DNA from: Imbricaverruca yamaguchii
Lineage: Eukaryota; Arthropoda; Thecostraca; Neoverrucidae
Direction: 5' to 3'
Assembly (NCBI GenBank): GCA_034440575.1
Contig: JAOTOL010001449.1
Span: 209,501 to 273,500, forward strand
Length of the DNA: 64,000 nt
Positions 11,231-23,361 of the stretch are shown one piece after another; position 1 is the first letter of the stretch, and each line of letters opens with the position of its first letter. The notes beneath the pieces are model-generated. The model was not told the DNA's origin and made no database searches. It was given only the letters and a program-made list of their open reading frames with translations. A program made the translations under genes and the position numbers.

Positions 11231-12790
11231 CAGTTTATTCTGGTATAACTTAAAATGTCTTCTGAGCTGACGGCAGATATTTGAAATAGTATTATATATT
11301 TAACCGATTTGGTACGCCTATATTAAACAGCTTCAGACATGGCTTCAGACAACCGTGTCATATGATTCAGATTCAGATTCAGACATTAAATGGCTTCAGA
11401 CAACCGTGTCATAACTCTGCATAAACTTAGCATATCTGCAGAGGTAACAATGTCCACGATTTAAAATTCGTTTCCTCCATGACCAACTAAAATGCATAGC
11501 ATGGAGGAGCAGACATGAACAGCAGACAGCAGACATCCTTACCGCTGATGAAAAGTCACGTAATGTCTTTCTTTTGGGAAAGTACCTTTCCTAGCGCACG
11601 GAAAAGGCAGACAGACAGACATACATTTAAGAACACGAAGTCCAAGAGAAACCAGCTACTCTTAACACATGGCCGATTTCATCCGTACTTTCCTGACTGA
11701 GGAAAGTCACTGTACATCATTAAAGGCAAACACTTTAATGACTTAATTAATGTTTTAGACGATCAGAATGCAACAACTCCAGCAGGCTTCCTGAATATTT
11801 GTATAGGTATGAATGCTTTCATTTCAAAGGAACTCAGCCACTACACAGTTTGTCATATCCTTCCAACATACGCTTATCGCGACATACCGAACTTTTTTCA
11901 TCACCATAATATGAAACGAATATCATAAATGGATGCAATGTACCATATGGGCAATATGGACGCATAAGTCTTCCCTTGTTCGCATATTGTATTCCCCTCC
12001 AGCTGTTAATCGTTCACTCAGAACACGGTGGACCCCATAGCGAGTACATTTTAATCACGGTACAGTTTCGTTCATGTGCAACCTTGAAAAGTGAAGCTCA
12101 CGTGAAAAACTAAGTACGGGCAGCGCAAATAAGCTAAGAATTGAGCAGAGTCGGTGATATAGAGTAGATCGAACTAACAGGAAATGACAGGCGGACCTGC
12201 ATTCATCGCGTTTTTTCGTATCAAACGCCGGTACTTGTCTTTCTCCTAGCGAAAAAAAAATTCGAAGCCAAATGAATCGATGCATTGCGCCACGTTTATA
12301 TTGCAGTAGTAGCCAGCAATATTCTCAATAAATGAAACGGCACGAAAACTCTCCCGATTGGCTTAGCGTGACAAAATTAAATATCCCTAGTCGATTGGAA
12401 CTATGTAACGCCACACGGATCAACTCCAGAGCTCGGAATGACCTTACGATAACCCGCCACCTGACAATGACCTAAATATAGGTGTACAACACATGCACAC
12501 GACAGCGTGGCACACTGCCACAGACGTCGGGGGAGGGAGGGAGAGGCTCTCCACCGTCGGCTGATATCGGTAGCGGGCATAAGTGAGCCGTTGGAGCCTG
12601 GCTAGGCTGTTCCGGGCTTACACCGCAGATCCAGACTGGGACCAATTTGGCTCCCACTGGGCCTCTTTCCTCTCCCCTTCTTCCTACTACGGCTTTCTCA
12701 CTGGCACTTGTCGGACTGCTCTGGCACTCTCCTGGTCTCAAGTGAAGAAGAGCAGGTCGCACATAGGACTGCGGCTAACTGTGCGGTTAA
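11231..12790. other. Intergenic, no gene seen
   Basis: No coding signal is recognised. A 24-bp segment (ATGGCTTCAGACAACCGTGT plus CATA) is directly repeated at about 11,338 and 11,390. The rest is unique-looking AT-rich sequence. Confidence 0.4.
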
Positions 12791-12799
12791 CTGGAGGGG

Positions 12800-13110
12800 A
12801 CCTGGGTGGGTAGAATGCAGCGGACGTGGAGAGCATCGGGACAGCGGATCAGACGTGGAAAAATGGAATACAGTGAACGTGGATAGCACCGGGACAGAAT
12901 GGAGTGGACATGGACAGATGGATTGGAGTAGATGTTGATAGCAACGAGATAGAGTGGAACCAACGTGGATGGATGGATTGGAATGGACCTGGATACATGG
13001 ATTGGAGTAGGGCGGGTGTGGCTAGATGGACTGGAGTGGAGTGGCACGGGTGTGGATAGATGGACTGGAGTGGACGTGAATAGCATTGGGACAGAGTGGA
13101 GTGGACGTGC
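12800..13110. repeat. Degenerate GGAATGGA/GTGGACGTGGAT-type minisatellite
   Basis: Irregular copies of a roughly 30-40 bp unit built from GGACATGGATAGATGGATTG and GGAGTGGA segments. It lies just downstream of the CASP stop on the - strand, probably in the 3' UTR or beyond. Confidence 0.75.
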
Positions 13111-13277
13111 ATGCTCAAGCGACGAATGCGATCAGACGAGGACAGCCGTGTGGCACGCTGGGGTGGATGTTGCTCAGCGGCCTGGCGATAGACACGGAGA
13201 GTTTGGCGGTTGATCAGAGCCGCCGTGAGGCAGCACCACGTGAGTCCGAGCCTCATGTGGAGAGCGGCACCGCCCAG

Positions 13278-13342
13278 TGCAGCAGACAGCAGACAGCAGA
13301 CAGCAGACAGCAGACAGCAGACAGCAGACAGCAGACAGCAGA
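13278..13342. repeat. 7-bp repeat (GCAGACA)n, about 9 copies
   Basis: A perfect heptanucleotide array about 45 bp downstream (- strand) of the CASP stop codon, so probably transcribed in the CASP 3' UTR as (TGTCTGC)n. Confidence 0.95.
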
Positions 13343-13387
13343 GAGTAGCAGTTCGCCGTGCCGACGACACTTGAGAGCAGCAGCTGT

Positions 13388-13436
13388 TCAGACGCCGCCC
13401 GCCTCGCCATGGATCTTCATCATGTGCTCGGCGTAC
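13388..13436 (-). CDS. CASP: CASP (Cut/CUX alternative product), terminal coding exon
   Basis: Acceptor GGTCGGCAG at 13,437 is followed by G TAC GCC GAG. The single G completes the AG left by the upstream exon (AGG, Arg). The exon reads YAEHMMKIHGEAGGV and stops at TGA (13,388-13,390). This matches the luminal tail of CASP after the membrane anchor; vertebrate CASP has a KFADHLHKFHEND-like segment at this place. The recognition rests on a short stretch, but correct phase, order and strand support it. An alternative is that translation simply reads on from the membrane exon into its TGA at 14,848. Confidence 0.75.
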
Positions 13437-14440
13437 CTGCCGACCGAAATCATCCCGCTGGGAAGTAGTCCTTGTTCGCGGTACCGAAGACGCTGACTCT
13501 GGACAGGTGACTACGATTCAAGTGACGAGTCGGTGCGGCTGAAGGCAACACACATCCAGCAGGACGATTCATGTAGGGCTCAAGACAGCATAAAACAAGG
13601 CAATTATAAGTCCATGCGAAAATGTGAAGTACCTGAACACATTGCTGACGCTACTAATGAAAACAGTCTAAACGTTCTACACCACATATTATATGGCAGG
13701 ATCTACGTGTAGTTCCAAACTTGATATCTTGATATTGATTTATCCATTTGTATCAGTAGATCAAAATGCGACGACTCCAGGTAACTATTATATATATTTC
13801 TGCAAAATCAGAACATCGCATGTCGGTGATATTGCAGCAGGCTTAATTGTGAGTTCGTTTTTGTATAAATGTTTCAATCACCATATCAATGGGATGCGTA
13901 CCCTTACCTCGCATTTCTGGGGAAACAACACATTCTGCACCGTCTGGGAAAAGAATGTCCGACCTTTATGCAGGTCAGTGGTAGCCCCGATTGTCTGCGA
14001 TATTGGGGCGGATGGGGCGGATGGGGCGGATGGGGCGAATGGGGCGGGTGCCCATCTTCAACAAGCATGCCTGGCAGATGGATTCTCAAGCAAACACTCG
14101 ACCTTACCAGGCTTCAAATACACACGCAATTAAGCACACAGAAGTGTGTAGGCGTAAGAACGCATGCACGTGGCACGCAACTCTGCCTCAGCTCCAGGTT
14201 ACCACAGGCTCATGTCGTCCATCGAATGCCAGTGACTACACAGGGGCTGGCCCAATCACCCATCAGTGGCAACAGGGCAGCATCAACAACATAATTTCTG
14301 ATGAGGCAATGGAAATGAAAATCAAGGTACATAATATAATTTCCAAATTATTTCATGGATAGCAGGAACAAGCAAGGTATTCGGTGCAAACTGGGAACTT
14401 GACAATTGTAATATATGCATCCCAAAAATGGTCATGCAAT
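13437..14440 (-). other. CASP intron sequence with a G-rich 9-bp repeat
   Basis: Intron between the membrane exon and the terminal exon of CASP. It includes five copies of GGGGCGGAT (about 14,004-14,050), G-rich on the + strand. No other coding signal is seen. Confidence 0.6.
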
Positions 14441-14479
14441 ACTGCAGCGGACTACAAAGTCAGATGCACGCGACTTTTC

Positions 14480-14745
14480 GCCGAACTGACCATGCCGACT
14501 GTGACAGACACCGCATAGTCCGGCCCCGGGCCCGAGGACTGCGACAGACACCGTACAGTTCGGCCACGGATCCGAGGACTGTGACAGACACCGTACAGTT
14601 CGGCCCCGGACCCAAATACTGTGAGAGACACCGTACAGTCGGGCCCCTGGCTCGACGACTGTGACAGACATCGTACATCCCGGCCCCGGACCCAAACACT
14701 GTGACAGACACCGTACAGCCCGTCCCCGGGCCCGAAGATGCAATA
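14480..14745. repeat. 40-bp tandem repeat downstream of the CASP membrane exon, about 7 copies
   Basis: The unit GAGGACTGTGACAGACACCG plus TACAGTTCGGCCCCGGACCC is repeated with substitutions. A related copy (GAGGACTATGACAGACGCTG) lies at 14,821, directly next to the donor of the CASP membrane exon. The array therefore resembles the intron sequence immediately after that 5' splice site. Confidence 0.85.
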
Positions 14746-14851
14746 GACGCCAGATATCCCAGCTCCTGTCACAAACGCCAGGTCCATGTGCTAGATGTCG
14801 GACAGCCCAACCACTGATCTGAGGACTATGACAGACGCTGGCCAGCCTCAC

Positions 14852-14997
14852 CTCTCTGCACAGTCTGAGGACACCTCACGACGGTACATCTCGTTGTAGG
14901 CCATCTTGTAGAGGACGACGAATACCAGCAGGTGCAGCAGAAGCGTGTACATAAAGGCGACCGTACGCGCCGCCTTACTGGACAGTACCAGCCGGCC
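14852..14997 (-). CDS. CASP: CASP, transmembrane exon
   Basis: CASP is a Golgi tail-anchored coiled-coil protein made from the CUX gene by alternative splicing. This exon reads GRLVLSSKAARTVAFMYTLL then LHLLVFVVLYKMAYNEMYRR EVSSDCAE. The hydrophobic run FMYTLLLHLLVFVVLYKMAY is the membrane anchor and matches the vertebrate CASP anchor in position and pattern. Acceptor CTGCCGCAG joins phase 0 to the preceding exon, giving the conserved TLSM-GRLVLS junction. The donor is AG|GTGAGG after 146 bp, leaving two bases that pair with the terminal exon. Without splicing, the frame reaches TGA at 14,848-14,850. The acceptor is the first unit of a 4-kb tandem array. Confidence 0.92.
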
Positions 14998-17900
14998 CTG
15001 CGGCAGACGTCAGTCACACTGTCACACCTCTGCACCAGCCGACATCACAGTCACACTGTCACACCTCTGCACCAGCCGACACCTCAGTCACACTGTCACA
15101 CCTCTGTACCAGCCGACATCACAGTCACACTGTCACACCTCTGTACCAGCCGACACCACAGTCACACTGTCATACCTCTGTACCAGCCGACACCACAGTC
15201 ACGCTGTCACACCTCTGTACCAGCCGACACTACAGTCACACTGTCACACCTCTGCACCAGCCGACATCACAGTCACACTGTCACACCTCTGCACCAGCCG
15301 ACACCACAGTCACACTGTCACACCTCTGTACCAGCCGGCCCTGCGGCAGACGTCAGTCACACTGTCACACCTCTGTACCAGCCGACATCACAGTCACACT
15401 GTCACACCTCTGTACCAGCCGACACCACAGTCACACTGTCATACCTCTGTGCCAGCCGACACCACAGTCACACTGTCACACCTCTGTACCAGCCGACACC
15501 ACAGTCACACTGTCATACCTCTGTACCAGCCGACACTACAGTCACACTGTCACACCTCTGTACCAGCCGACATCACAGTCACACAGTCACACCTCTGTAC
15601 CAGCCGACATCACAGTCACACTGTCATACCTCTGTACCAGCCGACACCACAGTCACACTGTCATACCTCTGTACCAGCCGACACTACAGTCACACTGTCA
15701 CACCTCTGCACCAGCCGACACCACAGTCACACTGTCATACCTCTGTACCAGCCGACACTACAGTCACACTGTCACACCTCTGTACCAGCCGACACTACAG
15801 TCACACTGTCACACCTCTGTACCAGCCGACACTACAGTCACACTGTCATACCTCTGTACCAGCCGACACTACAGTCACACTGTCACACCTCTGTACCAGC
15901 CGACACTACAGTCACACTGTCACACCTCTGCACCAGCCGACATCACAGTCACACTGTCACACCTCTGCACCACCCGACACCACAGTCACACTGTCACACC
16001 TCTGTACCAGCCGACATCACAGTCACACTGTCACACCTCTGCACCAGCCGACATCACAGTCACACTGTCACACCTCTGTACCAGCCGACACCACAGTCAC
16101 ACTGTCACACCTCTGTACCAGCCGACCCTGCGGCAGACGTCAGTCACACTGTCACACCTCTGTACCAGCCGACATCACAGTCACACTGTCACACCTCTGC
16201 ACCAGCCGACACCACAGTCACACTGTCACACCTCTGTACCAGCCGACCCTGCGGCAGACGTCAGTCACACTGTCACACCTCTGCACCAGCCGACATCACA
16301 GTCACACTGTCACACCTCTGCACCAGCCGACACCACAGTCACACTGTCACACCTCTGTACCAGCCGACATCACAGTCACACTGTCACACCTCTGCACCAG
16401 CCGGCCCTGCAGCAGACGTCAGTCACACTGTCACACCTCTGCACCAGCCGACCCTGTGGCAGACGTCAGTCACACTGTCACACCTCTGTACCAGCCAACA
16501 CTACAGTCACACTGTCATACCTCTGTACCAGCCGACACTACAGTCACACTGTCATACCTCTGTACCAGCCGGCCCTGCGGCAGACGTCAATCACACTGTC
16601 ACACCTCTGCACCAGCCGACACCACAGTCACACTGTCACACCTCTGCACCAGCCGACACCACAGTCACACTGTCACACCTCTGCACCAGCCGACACCACA
16701 GTCACACTGTCACACCTCTGTACCAGCCGACACTACAGTCACACTGTCATACCTCTGTACTAGCCGACACTACAGTCACACTGTCACACCTCTGTACCAG
16801 CCGACACTACAGTCACACTGTCACACCTCTGTACCAGCCGACACTACAGTCACACTGTCATACCTCTGTACCAGCCGACACTACAGTCACACTGTCACAC
16901 CTCTGTACCAGCCGACACTACAGTCACACTGTCACACCTCTGTACCAGCCGACACTACAGTCACACTGTCATACCTCTGTACCAGCCGACACTACAGTCA
17001 CACTGTCACACCTCTGCACCAGCCGACACTACAGTCACACTGTCACACCTCTGTACCAGCCGACACTACAGTCACGCTGTCATACCTCTGTACCAGCCGA
17101 CACTACAGTCACACTGTCATACCTCTGTACCAGCCGACATCACAGTCACACTGTCACACCTCTGTACCAGCCGACATCACAGTCACACTGTCACACCTCT
17201 GTACCAGCCGACATCACAGTCACACTGTCATACCTCTGTACCAGCCGACACCACAGTCACACTGTCACACCTCTGTACCAGCCGGCCCTGCGGCAGACGT
17301 CAGTCACACTGTCACACCTCTGTACCAGCCGACATCCAGTCACACTGTCACACCTCTGTACCAGCCGACATCACAGTCACACTGTCACACCTCTGTACCA
17401 GCCGACACCACAGTCACACTGTCACACCTCTGTACCAGCCGGCCCTGCGGCAGACGTCAGTCACACTGTCACACCTCTGTACCAGCCGACACCTCAGTCA
17501 CACTGTCACACCTCTGCACCAGCCGACACTACAGTCACACTGTCATACCTCTGTACCAGCCGACACCACAGCCACACTGTCACACCTCTGTACCAGCCGA
17601 CACCACAGTCACACTGTCACACCTCTGTACCAGCCGACACCACAGTCACACTGTCACACCTCTGTACCAGCCGACCCTCGGCAGACCTCAGTCACACTGT
17701 CACACCTCTGCACCAGCCGACACTACAGTCACACTGTCATACCTCTGTACCAGCCGACACCACAGTCACACTGTCACACCTCTGTACCAGCCGACAACAC
17801 AGTCACACTGTCACACCTCTGTACCAGCCGACACCTCAGTCACACTGTCACACCTCTGTACCAGCCGACACCTCAGTCACACTGTCACACCTCTGTACCA

Positions 17901-19170
17901 GCCGACACCACAGTCACACTGTCACACCTCTGTACCAGCCGACACTACAGTCACACTGTCATACCTCTGTACCAGCCGACACCACAGTCACACTGTCACA
18001 CCTCTGTACCAGCCGACACCACAGTCACACTGTCATACCTCTGTACCAGCCGACCCTCGGCAGACCTCAGTCACACTGTCACACCTCTGTACCAGCCGAC
18101 ACTACAGTCACACTGTCATACCTCTGTACCAGCCGACACCACAGTCACACTGTCACACCTCTGTACCAGCCGACACCACAGTCACACTGTCACACCTCTG
18201 CACCAGCCAACATCACAGTCACACTGTCACACCTCTGCACCAGCCGACACCACAGTCACACTGTCACACCTCTGCACCAGCCAACATCACAGTCACACTG
18301 TCACACCTCTGCACCAGCCGACACCACAGTCACACTGTCACACCTCTGCACCAGCCGACACCACAGTCACACTGTCATACCTCTGTACCAGCCGACCCTC
18401 GGCAGACCTCAGTCACACTGTCACACCTCTGTACCAGCCGACACTACAGTCACACTGTCACACCTCTGTACCAGCCGACACTACAGTCACACTGTCACAC
18501 CTCTGCACCAGCCGACATCACAGTCACACTGTCATACCTCTGTACCAGCCGACATCACAGTCACACTGTCACACCTCTGCACCAGCCGACACCACAGTCA
18601 CACTGTCACACCTCTGCACCAGCCGACACCACAGTCACACTGTCATACCTCTGTACCAGCCGACACCACAGTCACACTGTCACACCTCTGTACCAGCCGA
18701 CACCACAGTCACACTGTCACACCTCTGTACCAGCCGACACCACAGTCACACTGTCACACCTCTGTACCAGCCGACACCACAGTCACACTGTCATACCTCT
18801 GTACCAGCCGACACCACAGTCACACTGTCATACCTCTGCACCAGCCGACACCACAGTCACAGTGCCACACCTCTGTACCAACCGACACCACAGTCACACT
18901 GTCACACCTCTGTACCAGCCGACACTACAGTCACACTGTCACACCTCTGTACCAGCCGACATCACAGTCACACTGTCACACCTCTGCACCAGCCGACACC
19001 ACAGTCACACTGTCATACCTCTGTACCAGCCGACATCACGAGTCACAGTGCCACACCTCTGTACCAGCCGACATCACGAGTCACAGTGCCACACCTCTGT
19101 ACCAGCCGACACCACAGTCACACTGTCACACCTCTGTACCAGCCGACCCTGCGGCGGACGTCAGTCACAC
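14998..19170. repeat. 37-bp tandem array, about 112 units, with about 12 embedded copies of a CASP splice acceptor
   Basis: The + strand unit is CACACTGTCACACCTCTGYA CCAGCCGACAYCACAGT (37 bp). Roughly every 4-20 units a variant replaces ACATCACAGT by GGCCCTGCGGCAGACGTCAGT. On the - strand this variant reads GACTGACGTCTGCCGCAG|GG CCGGCTGGTAC: the exact CASP acceptor and first bases of the membrane exon. Variants occur near 15,330, 16,125, 16,250, 16,400, 16,450, 16,570, 17,285, 17,435, 17,675, 18,055, 18,395 and 19,145. No stop codon occurs on the + strand in two frames, so reading frames over 1,400 codons exist; they are artefacts. Confidence 0.97.
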
Positions 19171-20510
19171 TGTCACAGTGTAAGGACAGCGGTGTCCACA
19201 GCGCACTGTGTCTGTGGCACCGCCTGGTCGGGGTGTATGGGACGGATGTCGCTACTGTAAGAGCGACAGTGCCAAAAGAACGGAGCACTAATGACTGTGC
19301 GTGATTAGCCCTCATTCGTACGCGCTGAAACGGTCAAAATTTTCCAGGGAAGGGGAAGATACTGCCTCCTCACAATCTCAAAGCTGACAGGAAGGTTTTA
19401 TCGCGCAGTCAGTCGGCTGGTTCCTTGCGACATAATCTTTTTATACAGGAGTGAAAAATTGTGGGGGTGAATACTAATCATGACAAGGTTACACCTGGGA
19501 ACGTTTTCATTTGGTTGCTGACGCTGTGCACATTAACTAAGCTTCCTACAATCTACTTAATTACACAGGTAATGGACATTTACTGGCACATAAATGGAAT
19601 ATTTATTTTATGACGGGTAGCATCGTTCAGGACTGAAACACGCTACAAATGTGTTATAATTTCCAAGAGCAATTGTATTGGCAATATGGAGACATTTCGC
19701 AAATATCCATCGCATCATTCTCATCAAGCGCCACATTGGTAACTATACAAGTCGTATTTACCCATGGACAAGTTGCAAAATTATCCATGGGTGTTACGTG
19801 GTGGGCAAAAGTAACCACGGTAGGAGTAACCGCATCAATTACACAATCGTTGCTATTTCCCGTAACATACTCAGATGCATTTGGTACTGAAGAAAACAAA
19901 ACTGTACAAATCTGAACTCAATGATGATATGTTTGATGTGAAAATGAGTAGCAAAGTCAAGGATATAAAATTGAACACAAGCTCGTACATTCCTAAAACA
20001 AATGCAATAATAGGAAATGATAAACGTGCGTTGTGCATGAGTGCCTATATGTACAAATTTTTGTACATGACGGACTCAGAAACACGAACTTCGAAGCAAA
20101 TTGCGGCTTGTATGGAACAGATCCTCTCTGTGCACACAAATAATCGCCAAAGTTGAAATAGTTGTTTTCCTGCAACCAACCGTTCGATGGGCCGCTCGAG
20201 GTATAACGCCGCCTTTCGGGGCATGCTTGAACGCTTCTGGCGAAACGATTAGTCCCATATCATACAGGAATGATACATGTGAATAATGTAGGAGCTCGTA
20301 GGTATGGCGGGTGCAATATCCGTTTTAATCCATGGTAGCACCAGTATTGTATATGCATGAGTTGCCTACGTCGCTCAATGACAAGCACTCGCGTTCGCAA
20401 CCAAAGTTACGAAAGTGCAAAACCTTTCTTTTTCGATATTTTCGTCAACTCGTGATCTATGAACGAAGTAATCGTCTTCGAAGAAGATAGTGTAGGCACC
20501 CCCAATGATC
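19171..20510. other. CASP intron, no gene seen
   Basis: Mostly AT-rich unique sequence. Short open frames on both strands show no recognisable domain. Nothing else can be supported. Confidence 0.4.
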
Positions 20511-20516
20511 ATTACT

Positions 20517-20566
20517 TGCCATGGACAGAATGGCAGCCAAGCCACCAACAATGAGTACTCACCATG
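20517..20566 (-). repeat. Direct duplication of a CASP donor junction (GT and GC versions)
   Basis: On the - strand the exon end TCTGTCCATG is followed by GTGAGTACTCATTG at 20,563. It occurs again 43 bp downstream as TCTGTCCATG followed by GCAAGTAATGATCATTG, exon-like end at 20,520. The second copy has a good GC-type donor context. About 25-30 bp are shared with small differences. Confidence 0.85.
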
Positions 20567-20703
20567 GACAGAGTGATCTTTTCGAAGGGACTCAGCTGGC
20601 CGTATTTACGAGCGCGCTCTCGTCGCGAGAAGGACGAGAAAGGGTCCAGATTCTCCTCGTACTGGCTCGAATATCGTGACTCCACATCATGAGACGACCA
20701 TTT
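20563..20703 (-). CDS. CASP: CASP, exon encoding the conserved YSSQYEE...DPFSSFS segment
   Basis: After acceptor GTTTCAG the 141-bp exon (47 codons, phase 0 at both ends) reads KWSSHDVESRYSSQYEENLD then PFSSFSRRERARKYGQLSPF EKITLSM. RYSSQYEExLDPFSSFSxRER is the most conserved block of the CASP C-terminal region, just before the membrane anchor on the cytosolic side. The donor is ATG|GTGAGT. It splices to the membrane exon to give TLSM-GRLVLS. Confidence 0.95.
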
Positions 20704-20915
20704 CTGAAACACACCACATGTTACTTCTCCATTTACGTTCAGCTTAATTAGTTAAGCTATTGCGAGGCTGATAACAATTATATGAGTCCAATGTTAGTTA
20801 GGTCAAAACTCCAAACAAATTCAAATATGAGGTGGTTGCATTTGAAATACACAACAAACGTCACTTCAGACATGCACGACCTCCTTGGCAGGAGCGGCCG
20901 AGTCTCACTCGTCAC

Positions 20916-21057
20916 CTGCGCTGAGTAGCTCTGGAGGAATTTTATTTTCTCGAACAACTTGAGGTTGTCTCTGCGCAGGTCGTCGATGTCCGAATCCTTC
21001 AGCCCCAGCTCGTGCTGCATAATGTTTCTGTCCTGCTCTAGTTCCTGGATCCGGTGT
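20916..21057 (-). CDS. CASP: CASP, coiled-coil exon (LRRDNLKLFEKIKFLQSY)
   Basis: Acceptor TGCCACAG precedes A CAC CGG. The A completes the AG from the upstream exon (Arg). The 142-bp exon reads RHRIQELEQDRNIMQHELGL then KDSDIDDLRRDNLKLFEKIK FLQSYSAQ, a continuous coiled coil matching CASP (LRADNIKLFEKIKFLQSY in vertebrates). The donor is CAG|GTGACG. It ends in phase 0, consistent with the next exon. Confidence 0.95.
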
Positions 21058-21360
21058 CTGTGGCAGAAAATCGAGTGAAAACCGCGTCCCTGAACAAACC
21101 TATGTTGTTTCAAGTGGAAGGGCGTGTTTTTCTATGTCGCGTTTACTAGTCGATTTAGCGCGTTTTGGAAGAAGAAAATACATTTTAAAGATGTGAGCCG
21201 TATGCGTGAATAATGCGGAGTCAAGCACATGCGAATTTGAATTGGCGTTCAATATCGGCGTTGAAGGAACAGCCAGTTAAATTTAAGTTATTTTCGCTTT
21301 GTTCTGGAATTGGTTGACATTTTTGGTCAAGCCATCGTTCCCTCAGTTACTTTGAGTTTT

Positions 21361-21665
21361 TCCCGCCATGGAACGTGATGTTTGTGGTGAAGAACCTTCG
21401 CTCACGCAAGGAATACTATAGCCGATTCAAATTAGCGATGTGCTACTTGTTGAACGCGGGCAGAGTTCCTCACGACAAACTAAAGGGTTTAATTGATGAA
21501 AACTTCGAAGATGAAGAAGTTACAGCGGAAACAGAAGAAACAACCAACTCTCGATTGCTTCAGCATGTTGAGGAGGGAATTCGAGCCGGCAGTTGTCGAG
21601 GCCAAATCAAGAATTTTCCTCACGAAAAGAATCTCGAGCTCACCAGGTCATCATTTTTCTATTAG
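21361..21665 (+). CDS. Unrecognised open reading frame in a CASP intron
   Basis: A frame of about 96 codons from ATG at 21,375 (alternative ATG at 21,368 in another frame) with a non-repetitive, charged composition: SRKEYYSRFKLAMCYLLNAG near the start, then an acidic DENFEDEEVTAETEETT stretch. I do not recognise a family. It could be a transposon-derived fragment or a chance frame. It lies antisense to the CASP transcript. Confidence 0.25.
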
Positions 21666-21719
21666 ATTGTATATATTTGCTTACTTGTCCCTATGTATCC
21701 TCCTACCTGCTGTTTGTTG

Positions 21720-22845
21720 AGTGAGGCGCCGATACTGGCTGACTCGCCCCATGCTGCAGTGTCCTCACCTTACCCAGTCTCAACACCCAGCCTTACATCC
21801 TTCCCAATATCCTATCGCCTATCATATACCAATTCCTGTTGATCTCACTCATTTCGACGGGCACGATAATAGCCACCGTGGTCTGTGGATGTGTCTGCAG
21901 TAAATACAAATATACAAACCAGGCCTCAAACCCAGACACACAGGATACGCCGCCGCCGGTGATGGGGGGGGGGGAGGGGTGGATGTCCCCCAAACATTGT
22001 TAAATTTTACGACACGCCTAACATTGTGCAGCTGCATCATAGGAATCGATCTAAAACATTTATCTCGTCCCTCCTTGCCGTTTTCACAATATGGGTCGCG
22101 AACGCACAAAGGTGTAGAGGGATCTGAGGCGCAGATCCACGAAGCGCATAAGCAATACTGATGCAGGACGTAAGTCCTGGACAAAGCAAGAACGGAATAC
22201 ATATTTACATTCGATAAACAGGACTTAGAATCAAGGCATCCATATTAAGTGCAAAACTACTATACGAAGCCCAGATGAATCCACGGCAGTGGTATATCTT
22301 GGATTTGCGTCAGGCGGAGGAAAATGGGTTAAGAGGGAGCTTACCTACCACAAGTTGTGCTTAATGTCATCGGATTTGACTGACATTTTTCAAACTGGAA
22401 TTTTTATTCCTTAGTATAATAATTAGTGACAACCTAATTTTCCCGTAGATGGGCTCAAGCTACCACAATGGTTTCTAAGTAACCAGATTTCCTTCAGCTT
22501 GCTTTTTGCTATTGAATAAATATGTTGGATCGGAAATCATATCCCAGTTCAACGTATTACTGGCATATGTTGATAAGTCCTCTCAGACTTTATATCTGTA
22601 CCACCACAACACGCTAAATGTTTACATTTCACCCACTTCAGTCTATAGCGCCCAGTTTCTACCAAACCAACGCTCGTGCACGTGTACACCCGCTTTCCGC
22701 ATTGGGCGCATTCGTCACACTTCGTGTGATTCTGCGGTTTCTGTTGGGCTCTTTACGTCTTGCTACTTGTTGTCATATGATAGTCTGCGATATTTGACGT
22801 CATGGAATGTTTCATGTGGGGGTTCGCTGGAAAAATTGGATCAAT
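21720..22845. other. CASP intron, no gene seen
   Basis: Includes a run of ten G near 21,964 and otherwise AT-rich unique sequence. A pair of segments near 22,680-22,810 (TGCACGTGTACACCCGCTTT ... CATGGAATG) resembles 34,770-34,920, so a dispersed repeat of about 150 bp is shared between the two places. Confidence 0.45.
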
Positions 22846-22849
22846 CAAA

Positions 22850-23352
<503 letters not shown>

Positions 23353-23361
23353 ATCTCTCTC

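Noticed and set aside
14998..19170. CRISPR-like array
   Set aside because: Units are contiguous with no unique spacers, the genome is eukaryotic, and the unit derives from a splice junction.
14932..19260. Open frames of 1,442 and 1,412 codons on the + strand
   Set aside because: They run through the 37-bp tandem array with no stop in the unit; the composition is purely repetitive and the strand is opposite to the CASP gene.
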